A DNA stretch of 54,393 nucleotides from Bacilli bacterium. Lineage in GTDB: Bacteria; Bacillota_I; Bacilli_A; RF39; UBA660. The notes under the pieces are model-generated. The model ran no database searches and was not told where the DNA came from. It was given only the letters and a program-made list of their open reading frames with translations. The stretch covers positions 1 through 54,393 of the forward strand of contig JAUNMV010000005.1 in the NCBI GenBank assembly GCA_030531695.1. Direction: 5' to 3'. The translations under genes were made by a program, and so were the position numbers. Every line of letters begins with the position of its first letter. Within the stretch, counting starts at the first letter, position 1. This document shows positions 1 to 8,169 of the stretch, in pieces.

Positions 1-55
1 ATCACTTTTATCAAACTGCTTTTTTATTAATGTCTACTCTAAGGGGTGCAGTTCA
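1..55 (+). mobile_element. Possible right end of an IS3-like insertion sequence
   Basis: The 25 bases from 31 to 55 begin TGTCTACTC and end GGGGTGCAGTTCA, which resembles the terminal inverted repeats of IS3/IS150-type elements and ends in the usual CA-3'. A plus-strand reading frame open from the window edge stops with TAA at 28-30, just inside the putative repeat, where a transposase gene would be expected to stop. The transposase body and the left end lie outside the window, so this rests on the terminal motif alone. The element would end 16 bases from the stop codon of the adhesin gene. Confidence 0.35.
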
Positions 56-71
56 AAAAACTTGCTTTATT

Positions 72-2021
72 TTAATGTGTAACAGGTATTAATCTAAATC
101 TCATCCAACGGTTTTTAACTGAATCATTAACATCTGTTCCATTAGCAACAAATGTCTTTCCAGTTAAGCCTCCAACGTCGTTAGCACCTATATAAATATT
201 TCCATTAACAGCAGGTAAAGGATTACCGTCTGGATCTACTGGATTAATAACTACATTAGCATAGATGAAGAATGTACCTCCACCAGCAATAACTGTATTA
301 CCAGAATTATCTTTACCAGCAAATGATATAAACCATTGTTCCCAAGAGTATAGACCAGAAGTCTTTTTAATACATACATCTGATCCATCATAATATGTAC
401 CATTTTTAATTTGTAATGGATGTCCACCTTGAACAGAAGTAATTAAATATTTGCCACCACCAATAGATTTAACATTCCATTGTTGTGTAGCTTCACCAGT
501 AAATTTACTATATAAAACAGATGGTTCAGGAATACTGTCAGTTAAAGTCTTAGTAGTTAAGAATAAGTTAGAAGATGCAGCACTCATAATATAATAAGTA
601 CCATCTTGAAGAGTATCCATACCATTAGGATTCCAAGCTGAATAATGAAGACCATTTGCAGTCTCAACTGTTTCTAACGAATTAGCAGAATTATTAGCAA
701 TCTCAATCCAATCAGTATTATTATTACTTACAAATAATCTATGATTAATAGTATTTTGATTAGCTGTAACATAATCATGCCATACTGCTATTTCATCAAC
801 ATGGGGATTACTTATGCCATCATAAACTCCACCTAAATCCACTACAACACAGCGATTATTTTTATCACCTTCAGTAGCACCTTGTTTAGTTAAAGAAACA
901 ACACCATCTAATAATTCAGGTTTATTAGCAATAGTTGAAAAACCTCCACCAGGTCCATTAAAAGAGACCTGTTTTCCATAAGCTACATTAACTCCATCAA
1001 CAATAACTTGAATCTCACTCCAATAATTATTATTAATTGTAGCTGTATTACCTGTTCTAGAGCCATAAATACAATCTTTAACATATCTAACAGAATTTAA
1101 TCTTGAAGTTAATCTATTTGGAAAAACACTTACACTTGTTCCATTATAAGCATCTGCAGTAGTTGCTAATACTTTTTCAATCTTAGCAGAACCATCTCCA
1201 CTATTAACATCAGATAACATAACTCCATTTATAAAATACCCCGGAGTATAATTAGATTCTTCTGCAGTTATATTGTATTTAGTCAAATTAGCACCATTTC
1301 TCAAATAGGAAGATACACCAGCATAACCAGAGATGTAAGAAGAACCTCCTCCAGCACCCCCAGCACCTGTACTACCAGCTCCACCATAGTAGCCACCGCC
1401 ACCACCAGAACCAGATCCAGTACCATTTAATCCAACACCAAATGAACCAGAATTAGAATTAGCAGCAGCACCAGCTCCAGTACCAGATCCACTATTTCCT
1501 AAAATAGTACCTCCAGCACCACCTTGAGTACCACCACCGCCTCCAGCAGCAACCATAATTCTGTGGTCTAAAGTAGAATTCCAAGTACCACCTTCTAGTC
1601 TAACATCAGTGGCTCCTCCACCTTTACTAGCACCATCACCAGCACCGTTAAAAGTATTATTGTGTTTACCGACATAAAAATATAAATGCGTATTTTCTTT
1701 TAACCAAATAAGGCCAGAAGTATAAGCACCTAATCCACCATTATTAGAACCTTGAGCTCCCCATAACTCAATTTTATACCAACCAGATTGTCCCATAGGA
1801 ATAATATACTCTTGCCCTTCATCAATTGAATTACTATCAAATACAGTTTCAGTTAAACTAAACCTATTTAACTCTTTTTCAATATTCTCAACAAACTTTT
1901 TATTATTAACTCTATTAGTTTGCATTAAACTCATTATAACAATAACAATCATTATACCCATAAGCATAAGACCATATAAGATAGTTGAGAAAGCAAACCC
2001 CTTATTATTTAATTTAAACAT
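72..2021 (-). CDS. Pilin-like glycine-rich surface protein with lectin-like C-terminus
   Basis: A 649-residue exported protein. It starts MFKLNNKG followed by FAFSTILYGLML, a prepilin-type leader with a short basic head, a Gly-Phe cleavage site after residue 8 and a hydrophobic helix to about residue 34. The usual Glu at mature position 5 is Thr. Residues about 70-285 form a glycine-rich domain (ALK/LTK glycine-rich type, with GGGSSYISG near its end). Residues about 300-460 look discoidin-like, and about 480-590 resemble a ricin-type beta-trefoil (GTYYIMSAASSNLFL, QQWNV). The start at 2021 is preferred because GGTGG lies seven bases upstream; an in-frame ATG at 2033 lacks a good site. The likely role is a surface adhesin processed by the prepilin peptidase at 34140. 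Domain calls beyond the leader and Gly-rich part are tentative. Confidence 0.7.
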   Translation of the reverse strand: MFKLNNKGFAFSTILYGLMLMGIMIVIVIMSLMQTNRVNNKKFVENIEKELNRFSLTETVFDSNSIDEGQEYIIPMGQSGWYKIELWGAQGSNNGGLGAYTSGLIWLKENTHLYFYVGKHNNTFNGAGDGASKGGGATDVRLEGGTWNSTLDHRIMVAAGGGGGTQGGAGGTILGNSGSGTGAGAAANSNSGSFGVGLNGTGSGSGGGGGYYGGAGSTGAGGAGGGSSYISGYAGVSSYLRNGANLTKYNITAEESNYTPGYFINGVMLSDVNSGDGSAKIEKVLATTADAYNGTSVSVFPNRLTSRLNSVRYVKDCIYGSRTGNTATINNNYWSEIQVIVDGVNVAYGKQVSFNGPGGGFSTIANKPELLDGVVSLTKQGATEGDKNNRCVVVDLGGVYDGISNPHVDEIAVWHDYVTANQNTINHRLFVSNNNTDWIEIANNSANSLETVETANGLHYSAWNPNGMDTLQDGTYYIMSAASSNLFLTTKTLTDSIPEPSVLYSKFTGEATQQWNVKSIGGGKYLITSVQGGHPLQIKNGTYYDGSDVCIKKTSGLYSWEQWFISFAGKDNSGNTVIAGGGTFFIYANVVINPVDPDGNPLPAVNGNIYIGANDVGGLTGKTFVANGTDVNDSVKNRWMRFRLIPVTH

Positions 2022-2059
2022 TAAAACCACCATCTATTCTAAGACTAATTTTAACATAT

Positions 2060-2599
2060 TTATTTTAAAATAACTACCCATTTATCTCCATATTTTTTAT
2101 TCTTAACACAATTAAATCTATCAGGATAAACTATTCGATCAATAGAATCATTCTCACAAATAATAATTCCATCAGTATTTAATAAATCATATTCACTAAT
2201 TAATTTAACACTCTCTTCAATATAATTAGTTTTATATGGAGGATCTAAAAAAATAATATCAAATTTAATATTATTATTTTTAAAGTAAAGTAATGCTTCC
2301 CTATAATCATTCTTTAAAACACTACAATTATCAATCCCAATATTCTTAATATTATTATTAATAGTATTAACCGCTTTATAATTTTTATCTACTAAATAAG
2401 CATACTTAGCTCCATTAGATAATGCTTCTATTCCTAAATTACCACTACCTGAAAAAAGATCTAGTACAACACTATCTCTTATATTATTTTGTATCATTGC
2501 AAATAAAGATTCTTTTACTCTATCCATAGTAGGTCTAGTACCATCTATATCAAATCCATCTAACTTTCTACCTTTATATATTCCACTAATTATCTTCAT
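2060..2599 (-). CDS. rsmD: 16S rRNA (guanine966-N2)-methyltransferase RsmD
   Basis: This 179-residue class I SAM-dependent methyltransferase methylates G966 of 16S rRNA in the 30S subunit. The protein begins MKIISGIYKGRKL, typical of RsmD. It carries the SAM-binding loop DLFSGSGNLGIEAL near residues 47-60 and the catalytic DPPY motif near 119-122. Its length matches the family. The start codon overlaps the TGA stop of ylbF (ATGA), so the two are probably translationally coupled. In Bacillus the same genes sit together in the ylb cluster, usually followed by coaD; here coaD is absent and the pilin-like gene follows instead. Confidence 0.93.
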   Translation of the reverse strand: MKIISGIYKGRKLDGFDIDGTRPTMDRVKESLFAMIQNNIRDSVVLDLFSGSGNLGIEALSNGAKYAYLVDKNYKAVNTINNNIKNIGIDNCSVLKNDYREALLYFKNNNIKFDIIFLDPPYKTNYIEESVKLISEYDLLNTDGIIICENDSIDRIVYPDRFNCVKNKKYGDKWVVILK

Positions 2600-2886
2600 C
2601 TTTTAACACATCCATTTTCTTTATTAGTAATATTTTTAAGTTCACTCCTAATTTTAAGTATTATAAAATTAACTTCATTCTCATAATGTTTATACTCTAA
2701 ATATAATTCATTACTTACAATTTTACTCTTAATCTCCTCACTTCTAGTAATTTTATATTTAGAAATTAAATCTAATAATTCTTTATCTTCTTTAATTAGT
2801 TTATTTAAATTTTTAATCTTAATAATATTAGTATCTTTATCTAATTCTTCTTTTAAGATATTTACTTTTTCTATTAACTCTTCCAT
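2596..2886 (-). CDS. ylbF: YlbF family regulator of RNase Y
   Basis: A 96-residue, highly charged helical protein. Its size, heptad-like pattern and position directly before rsmD match YlbF/YmcA-family proteins. In Bacillus subtilis these form a complex with YaaT that steers RNase Y. Sequence identity is low by eye, so the call depends partly on synteny with ylbD-ylbE upstream and rsmD downstream. The usual ylbG between ylbF and rsmD is missing. It ends in TGA inside an ATGA overlap with rsmD, direct evidence that TGA is read as stop here. Confidence 0.7.
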   Translation of the reverse strand: MEELIEKVNILKEELDKDTNIIKIKNLNKLIKEDKELLDLISKYKITRSEEIKSKIVSNELYLEYKHYENEVNFIILKIRSELKNITNKENGCVKR

Positions 2887-2901
2887 ACCAAGATTATAAC
2901 A

Positions 2902-3123
2902 CTATTTTAGTAAATCTAAAAATGTACTAATAGTATCTATATTATTAGAAAAATTTCTAATCCTATCTTCTAATGTAACTTTAAAATACTTCTTAGCTTC
3001 TTCTTCTACATTTTTTAAGTATCCACTATCTCTATTTAAATATTTATACCAATAAGAATTAATTCTTAAATAATCATATACTAATTTATTATTTTTTATA
3101 TAGTTAATTGTATATAAATCCAT
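2902..3123 (-). CDS. ylbE: YlbE-like protein
   Basis: A 73-residue protein resembling YlbE along its whole length: an N-terminal helix, a WYKYLNRD motif (WY-x-x-L-x-R in Bacillus), an EEEAKKYF helix and a C-terminal RIRNFSNNID segment. Function is unknown in all members. Its ATG overlaps the ylbD stop by one base (TAATG), and ylbF follows 15 bases downstream, so it lies within a tight minus-strand operon. Confidence 0.75.
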   Translation of the reverse strand: MDLYTINYIKNNKLVYDYLRINSYWYKYLNRDSGYLKNVEEEAKKYFKVTLEDRIRNFSNNIDTISTFLDLLK

Positions 3124-3449
3124 TAATCCTCCATATGATGGTATATATCTCTCGGTATATATGGCTTATCTACACTACCAAAAGGTAATTCTTGTATTAG
3201 TCCTATTGTCTTTTGTAGATTTTCTATTCCTTTTTGAAATGAATCTACATCAATATTTTTTAAATTATTAATAATATCTTTTACTCCAACATTATTACTA
3301 CTAGTAATATACTTATTCCAAACACTATTATTCTCTCCATATATATCAAACAATTCATATAGTTTTTGCCAAGAGATTTCTCCATTTAATACATGATCAG
3401 CAAGTTCTGGATGATTTCCCGCAAATATTTTAAAACTTTCTTTAGACAT
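3123..3449 (-). CDS. ylbD: YlbD-like protein (putative coat-protein family)
   Basis: A 108-residue protein. Its first half matches the YlbD family: FKIFAGNHPEL, then ISWQKLYELFDIYGEN and VWNKY, equivalent to the KHP-x-L and W-Q-x-LYE-x-W motifs of Bacillus YlbD. That family is annotated as a spore coat component, but nothing else here points to sporulation, so a different role is likely. AGGTG lies five bases before the ATG. It heads the ylbD-ylbE-ylbF-rsmD run and starts about 50 bases after the parC stop. Confidence 0.72.
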   Translation of the reverse strand: MSKESFKIFAGNHPELADHVLNGEISWQKLYELFDIYGENNSVWNKYITSSNNVGVKDIINNLKNIDVDSFQKGIENLQKTIGLIQELPFGSVDKPYIPRDIYHHMED

Positions 3450-3474
3450 ATTATCACCTATAGTATTTTATGTA

Positions 3475-3501
3475 AAAAGAAAAGAAGTATTTCTACTTCT
3501 T
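3475..3501 (-). terminator. Intrinsic terminator after parC
   Basis: An 8-bp perfect stem AAGAAGTA/TACTTCTT with a four-base loop at 3482-3501, followed on the minus strand by a T-rich tract (TTTTCTTTTTA). It overlaps the end of parC and separates it from ylbD. Confidence 0.8.
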
Positions 3502-6061
3502 ACTTAAGAAAATCATCAATTGTCATTAATCTATCATCTATTTCAGATAATGAGATCTTATCTTTCTTTGGAACCTTGTCTTCGATAACTTCTACTATTT
3601 TAGGTTCTTCAATATCTAAAGTATCTTGAACCTCATCTGCACTCTCTAAACTTGATACTACAAATGCATCACTAAGATTATGTTTAGATACTTGACTACC
3701 TGTAGAATATCTATCAGCTATAGGGAATTCTGTTACTTTAAGTTCAGTAATTTCTCCATTCTTAATACCTATATGACATTTATTATCAATAATAAATGCT
3801 TTTAATACTCTATATGGATTAGATTTAACTTCTCTAATAGCTTGAATTCCTCTACGTGTACGACTTAAAATTTCAAATTCACTTAATCTTACTCTCTTAG
3901 CAGTACCCTTTTCAGTAATAACTGTTAAGAATTCATGTTTATTATAATCAAATGTAGTTGAAGATACTACATGATCATCTTTAATCATCATACCTTTAAC
4001 ACCACTAGCTTTAACTCCCATTACAGGAATATCCTCTGTCTTAAATGTTAATAAGTATCCTGAATCAGTAATCATCATGATTGTATTATATTCTTCTACA
4101 AATGCATCAAGTAATTGATCATCACCTTTTAACTTCATACAACTAGATGCTTTAGAATATCTTTGTAACTTAAAGTCTTTAAGTGGAGAACGTTTAACTA
4201 AACCATCTCTTGTTACTGTAATAATATTCTTATTTGATTCAAATTGATATGCAGGTATAGCACTAATTATTGCCTCTTCTGCAGGTACTTCTATTACATT
4301 ACTTACATGTTTAGGCATATCTTTCCATTTTAAATCTGGAATCATATGTACTGGTATATGTAAATAATTTCCACCACTAGTAAATACAAGTAATACATCT
4401 AATGTACTCATCTCATATAAACCAATAATATAATCATTTTCTTTTAGTGTTAAACCATCTGCTTCAGTAGCTTGATATGATCTAAATGAAGTACGTTTTA
4501 AATATCCATCTTTTGTAACTAAAACAACAACATCTTCTTTAGGTATCATAGCTTCAGCATCTATCTTAATATCAGTTATTTCTTCTTTAATATCAGTAAG
4601 TCTCTCAGTTGGATATTCTTTATTAACTTCTTTTAAATCTCTCTTAATTACATTTAATAATACTTTTTCACTTGCAAGTATAGCAGTTAATCCTTCTATT
4701 ACTTTCTTTAAGTTTTCTAATTCATTTTCAAGTGCTACAACATCTGTATTAGATAATCTATAAAGTTGTAATGTAACAATAGCTTCAGCTTGAGGTTCAG
4801 TAAATCCAAATTCCTTCATTAAGTTTTCTTTAGATTCAGCTTTATTCTTAGAAGCTCTAATTACTTTAATAACTTCATCAAGGATTGAAATACATTTAAT
4901 TAAACCTTCAACTATATGGAATCTTGCTTTAGCATGATTTAAATCAAATTCAGTTCTACGTCTTACAACTTGTTTTTCATGAGCAATAAATGCATCTAAT
5001 GCAGAAGCAAGTCCTAATAACTTAGGTCTTCTATTAACTATAGCTACCATATTAAAGTTATAACTAATTTGTAAATCAGTATTCTTTAATAAATAGTTAA
5101 GTATTAACTCTTTATTAGCATTTTTCTTAACATCAATAACTATTCTAACATCAGCTGCAGATTCATCTCTTACTTCAACAATTCCATCTATTTTTTTATC
5201 TATTCTTATATCATCAATTCTCTTAACAGTTTGAGCTTTATTAGATTCAAATGGAATTTCTGTAATAATTAAAGATGTCCCAGCTTTAGTCTCTTCCCAA
5301 CTATATCTACTCTTAATAACAATTCTTCCACGACCAGTTTTATAAGCATCTTTAATACCATCAATACCTTCAATAATTCCACCTGTAGGAAAATCAGGTC
5401 CTTTAACAAATTGCATTAATTCTTCTAGAGAACACTCTGGATGATCTATTCTATAAATAGTAGCATCTACTACTTCATTTAAGTTATGTGTAGGGATATT
5501 AGTTGCATATCCTGCAGAAATACCTTGTGCACCATATACAAGTAATGCTGGAAATCTAGCAGGAAGTACAGTAGGTTCAACTGTTGTATCATCAAAGTTA
5601 GGAGCAAATTCTACTGTATCCTTATCAATATCTCTTAACATTTCATTAGAAATCTTAGAAAGTCTAGCTTCAGTATAACGATAAGCGGCAGGAGAATCAC
5701 CATCAATTGATCCATTATTACCATGCATATCAATATATGGTAGTCTAGTCTTCCAAGGTTGACTCATTCTAACCATTGCATCATAAATTGATGTATCACC
5801 ATGTGGATGGTAATTACCAATAACATCTCCGACAGTCTTAGCTGACTTACGGTAACCTTTATCATAAGTATTCTTCTCTTTATGCATTGAGTAAAGAATA
5901 CGTCTTTGTACCGGCTTTAAACCATCTCTAGCATCTGGTATAGCTCTATCTTGAATAATGTACTTAGAATATGAACCAAATCTCTCACCCATGATATCTT
6001 CAAGAGTATAGTCAAATATTTTCTCTAGTACTTCTTCTGTTTCTGTCTTCTTTTTTGCCAT
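3500..6061 (-). CDS. parC: DNA topoisomerase IV subunit A (ParC)
   Basis: This 853-residue breakage-reunion subunit decatenates daughter chromosomes with ParE. The N-terminal winged-helix and tower domains are intact. RRILYSM, the HPHGD motif at 85-89 and the catalytic Tyr at about 129 (AAYRYTEARL) are all visible. DMHGNNGSIDGD rather than the GyrA-type QGNFGS favours ParC over GyrA. The C-terminal beta-pinwheel carries a degenerate box (RTRRGIQAI), also as in ParC. The position equivalent to E. coli ParC Ser80 is Thr90, and Glu84 is Asp94. AGGAGGT lies eight bases before the ATG. The gene directly follows parE. Confidence 0.93.
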   Translation of the reverse strand: MAKKKTETEEVLEKIFDYTLEDIMGERFGSYSKYIIQDRAIPDARDGLKPVQRRILYSMHKEKNTYDKGYRKSAKTVGDVIGNYHPHGDTSIYDAMVRMSQPWKTRLPYIDMHGNNGSIDGDSPAAYRYTEARLSKISNEMLRDIDKDTVEFAPNFDDTTVEPTVLPARFPALLVYGAQGISAGYATNIPTHNLNEVVDATIYRIDHPECSLEELMQFVKGPDFPTGGIIEGIDGIKDAYKTGRGRIVIKSRYSWEETKAGTSLIITEIPFESNKAQTVKRIDDIRIDKKIDGIVEVRDESAADVRIVIDVKKNANKELILNYLLKNTDLQISYNFNMVAIVNRRPKLLGLASALDAFIAHEKQVVRRRTEFDLNHAKARFHIVEGLIKCISILDEVIKVIRASKNKAESKENLMKEFGFTEPQAEAIVTLQLYRLSNTDVVALENELENLKKVIEGLTAILASEKVLLNVIKRDLKEVNKEYPTERLTDIKEEITDIKIDAEAMIPKEDVVVLVTKDGYLKRTSFRSYQATEADGLTLKENDYIIGLYEMSTLDVLLVFTSGGNYLHIPVHMIPDLKWKDMPKHVSNVIEVPAEEAIISAIPAYQFESNKNIITVTRDGLVKRSPLKDFKLQRYSKASSCMKLKGDDQLLDAFVEEYNTIMMITDSGYLLTFKTEDIPVMGVKASGVKGMMIKDDHVVSSTTFDYNKHEFLTVITEKGTAKRVRLSEFEILSRTRRGIQAIREVKSNPYRVLKAFIIDNKCHIGIKNGEITELKVTEFPIADRYSTGSQVSKHNLSDAFVVSSLESADEVQDTLDIEEPKIVEVIEDKVPKKDKISLSEIDDRLMTIDDFLK

Positions 6062-6074
6062 ATTTTTCTACCTC

Positions 6075-7979
6075 CTAAATCTCATAATCATCTTCAAGTG
6101 AGAATTCTACATTCTCTTCAATCCATTCCTTACGAGGAGGTACATCATCTCCCATAAGTATAGATACTCTTTTTTCTGCAAGTTGAGCATCTTCAATATT
6201 AACTCTTATTAAAGTTCTACTTCCAGGTTTCATTGTAGTTTCACATAATTGGTCTGCGTTCATTTCACCAAGACCTTTATATCTTTGAATATCACAACGT
6301 TTACCTTTAGACTTTTCTTTCATTTCTTCAACAGTATATGCATATTCTACTTCTTTACCAGTTTGTATTTTAAATAACGGTGGTAAAGCAACAAATAATC
6401 TTCCATCTTCAATTAATGGTTTCATATAACGATAGAAGAATGTTAATAATAAACATTGAATATGTCCACCATCTTCATCAGCATCGGACATGATTATTAC
6501 TTTAGAATATTCACAATCTTTTATATCAAAGTTAGATCCATATCCAGCACCGATTGTATATATCATTGTATTTATTTCTTCATTTTTTAATATTTCATCT
6601 TCACGAGTCTTTTCAGTATTTAATACCTTACCTCTTAAAGGAAGTATTGCTTGATAAGCTCTATCTCTACCTTGTTTAGCAGAACCACCGGCAGAATCTC
6701 CCTCGACTAAGAATAATTCTTTCTTAGTTTTATCCTTACTTTGAGCAGGAGCAAGCTTTCCGGATAAACTTCTTTCTTTTGTATTTTTCTTAGTACCCTT
6801 ACGAGCATCTTCTCTTGCTTTTCTAGCAGCTTCTCTTGCTATCTTACTCTTTAAACTCTTATTAATTATATCAGTAGCAATAGCTCTATTTTCTTCTAAA
6901 TATATTCGTAAGTTTTCAGTAACAACATTCTCAACTGCTGCCTTAGCTTGAGGAGTACCAAGCTTACCTTTAGTTTGTCCTTCAAATTGAAGTATACCTT
7001 CAGGTATTTTTAAACTTACAATTGCAGTTAAACCTTCACGAACATCACTACCATCTAAACTACCAGCATTACCTTTAATAAAACCATTACTTTTAGCATA
7101 GTCATTAAACACTTTAGTAAGTGCTGTCTTAAATCCAACTTCGTGAGATCCACCATCTATAGTTTTAACATTATTAACGAAACTAACAATATTTTCATTA
7201 TAAGTATCAGTATATTGCATAGATATTTCTACATCTATCTTATCTCTAGTACCACTAAAACTTAATACATTGTGTAATGTGTTTTTACCTTTATTTAAAT
7301 CTTCAACAAATTCTTCAATTCCTCTTTCATAATGGAATTTAGCACTTCTTTCATCTTCTTCATCAACTACTTCAATAGTAATACCTTTAAGTAAGAATGC
7401 AGACTCTTGCATTCTCTCACATACAGTTGTAAAAGAAAAATTAGTTGCTGAGAAAATCTCAGGATCAGGTAAGAATCTAACAGTAGTACCAGTACCTCTA
7501 GTTGGTCCTACTACTTTTAGTGGAACTTTTACATGACCACCATTTTCAAATCTAATATAGTGTTCTTGTTTATCTCTTTTAATAGTAACTTCCATCCATT
7601 TAGATAATGCATTTACTACTGAAGAACCAACACCATGTAATCCACCTGATACTTTATAACCATCTGATTCAAATTTACCACCGGCATGTAATACTGTATA
7701 AATAACTTCTGCAGCACTCTTACCAGATTCATGCATATCAACAGGTACACCACGACCATGATCTTCTACACTACAAGATTTATCAGAATGAAGAGTAATT
7801 TTAATATAATCTCCATATCCATTTATAGCTTCATCAACAGAGTTATCAACAATCTCCCATATCAAATGATGTAGTCCTCTCTTATCAGTAGAACCGATAT
7901 ACATACCAGGACGTTTTCTAACAGCTTCTAAGCCTTCTAGTATCTTAATCGATTTCGCATCATAACTTTTTTCTGCCAT
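6075..7979 (-). CDS. parE: DNA topoisomerase IV subunit B (ParE)
   Basis: The 634-residue ATPase subunit of topoisomerase IV. It has the GHKL ATPase fold (EIVDNSVDEA, DHGRGVPVD, GGLHGVGSSVVNAL) and the TOPRIM motif VEGDSAGGSAKQGRDR. The metal-binding acidic cluster reads DADEDGGH. The ILPLRGKVLN segment is typical of ParE/GyrB. The start at 7979 (MAEKSYDA) is chosen because AGGAG lies ten bases upstream; an in-frame extension to 8039 adds 20 residues, runs through the promoter and is unlikely. ParC follows 13 bases downstream. A consensus-like promoter lies just upstream. Confidence 0.93.
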   Translation of the reverse strand: MAEKSYDAKSIKILEGLEAVRKRPGMYIGSTDKRGLHHLIWEIVDNSVDEAINGYGDYIKITLHSDKSCSVEDHGRGVPVDMHESGKSAAEVIYTVLHAGGKFESDGYKVSGGLHGVGSSVVNALSKWMEVTIKRDKQEHYIRFENGGHVKVPLKVVGPTRGTGTTVRFLPDPEIFSATNFSFTTVCERMQESAFLLKGITIEVVDEEDERSAKFHYERGIEEFVEDLNKGKNTLHNVLSFSGTRDKIDVEISMQYTDTYNENIVSFVNNVKTIDGGSHEVGFKTALTKVFNDYAKSNGFIKGNAGSLDGSDVREGLTAIVSLKIPEGILQFEGQTKGKLGTPQAKAAVENVVTENLRIYLEENRAIATDIINKSLKSKIAREAARKAREDARKGTKKNTKERSLSGKLAPAQSKDKTKKELFLVEGDSAGGSAKQGRDRAYQAILPLRGKVLNTEKTREDEILKNEEINTMIYTIGAGYGSNFDIKDCEYSKVIIMSDADEDGGHIQCLLLTFFYRYMKPLIEDGRLFVALPPLFKIQTGKEVEYAYTVEEMKEKSKGKRCDIQRYKGLGEMNADQLCETTMKPGSRTLIRVNIEDAQLAEKRVSILMGDDVPPRKEWIEENVEFSLEDDYEI

Positions 7980-8010
7980 ATTGTTATCACTCCTAATAAT
8001 TACAATTTTT

Positions 8011-8039
8011 ATTATAACCAAAGAAGAAATATTTTTCAA
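8011..8039 (-). promoter_or_regulatory. SigA-type promoter of parE-parC
   Basis: On the minus strand, TTGAAA (8039-8034), a 17-base spacer and TATAAT (8016-8011) lie about 30 bases before the parE start codon. This is a near-consensus housekeeping promoter. Confidence 0.75.
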
Positions 8040-8130
8040 CTTTGAATTTCTTTTATTTACTTATATTTCAACAAATACTAACCATCATCTTAGGCCTAAT
8101 AATCATAACATATAATTATTTAATAATTCA

Positions 8131-8160
8131 AGCAAAATAAAAGTTGAGATAATACTCAAC
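8131..8160 (-). terminator. Intrinsic terminator after the toxin-like gene
   Basis: Six-base stem GTTGAG/CTCAAC (8143-8148 with 8155-8160) and a six-base loop, followed on the minus strand by TTTTATTTT. It ends the secretion-effector transcript before the parE promoter. No gene lies between it and parE. Confidence 0.72.
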
Positions 8161-8169
8161 TAAAATATT

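Noticed and set aside
1300..1560. Short tandem repeats rich in CCACCAGC-like units, considered as a CRISPR or minisatellite
   Set aside because: They encode the glycine-rich domain of the adhesin; the units are irregular and there are no spacers.
2596..2599. Possible TGA-as-Trp genetic code, given the AT-rich genome
   Set aside because: ylbF ends in TGA within an ATGA overlap with rsmD, and Trp is written TGG throughout conserved proteins.
3393..3629. Plus-strand 78-codon open frame
   Set aside because: Antisense to the 3' end of parC and the start of ylbD, and crosses a terminator.
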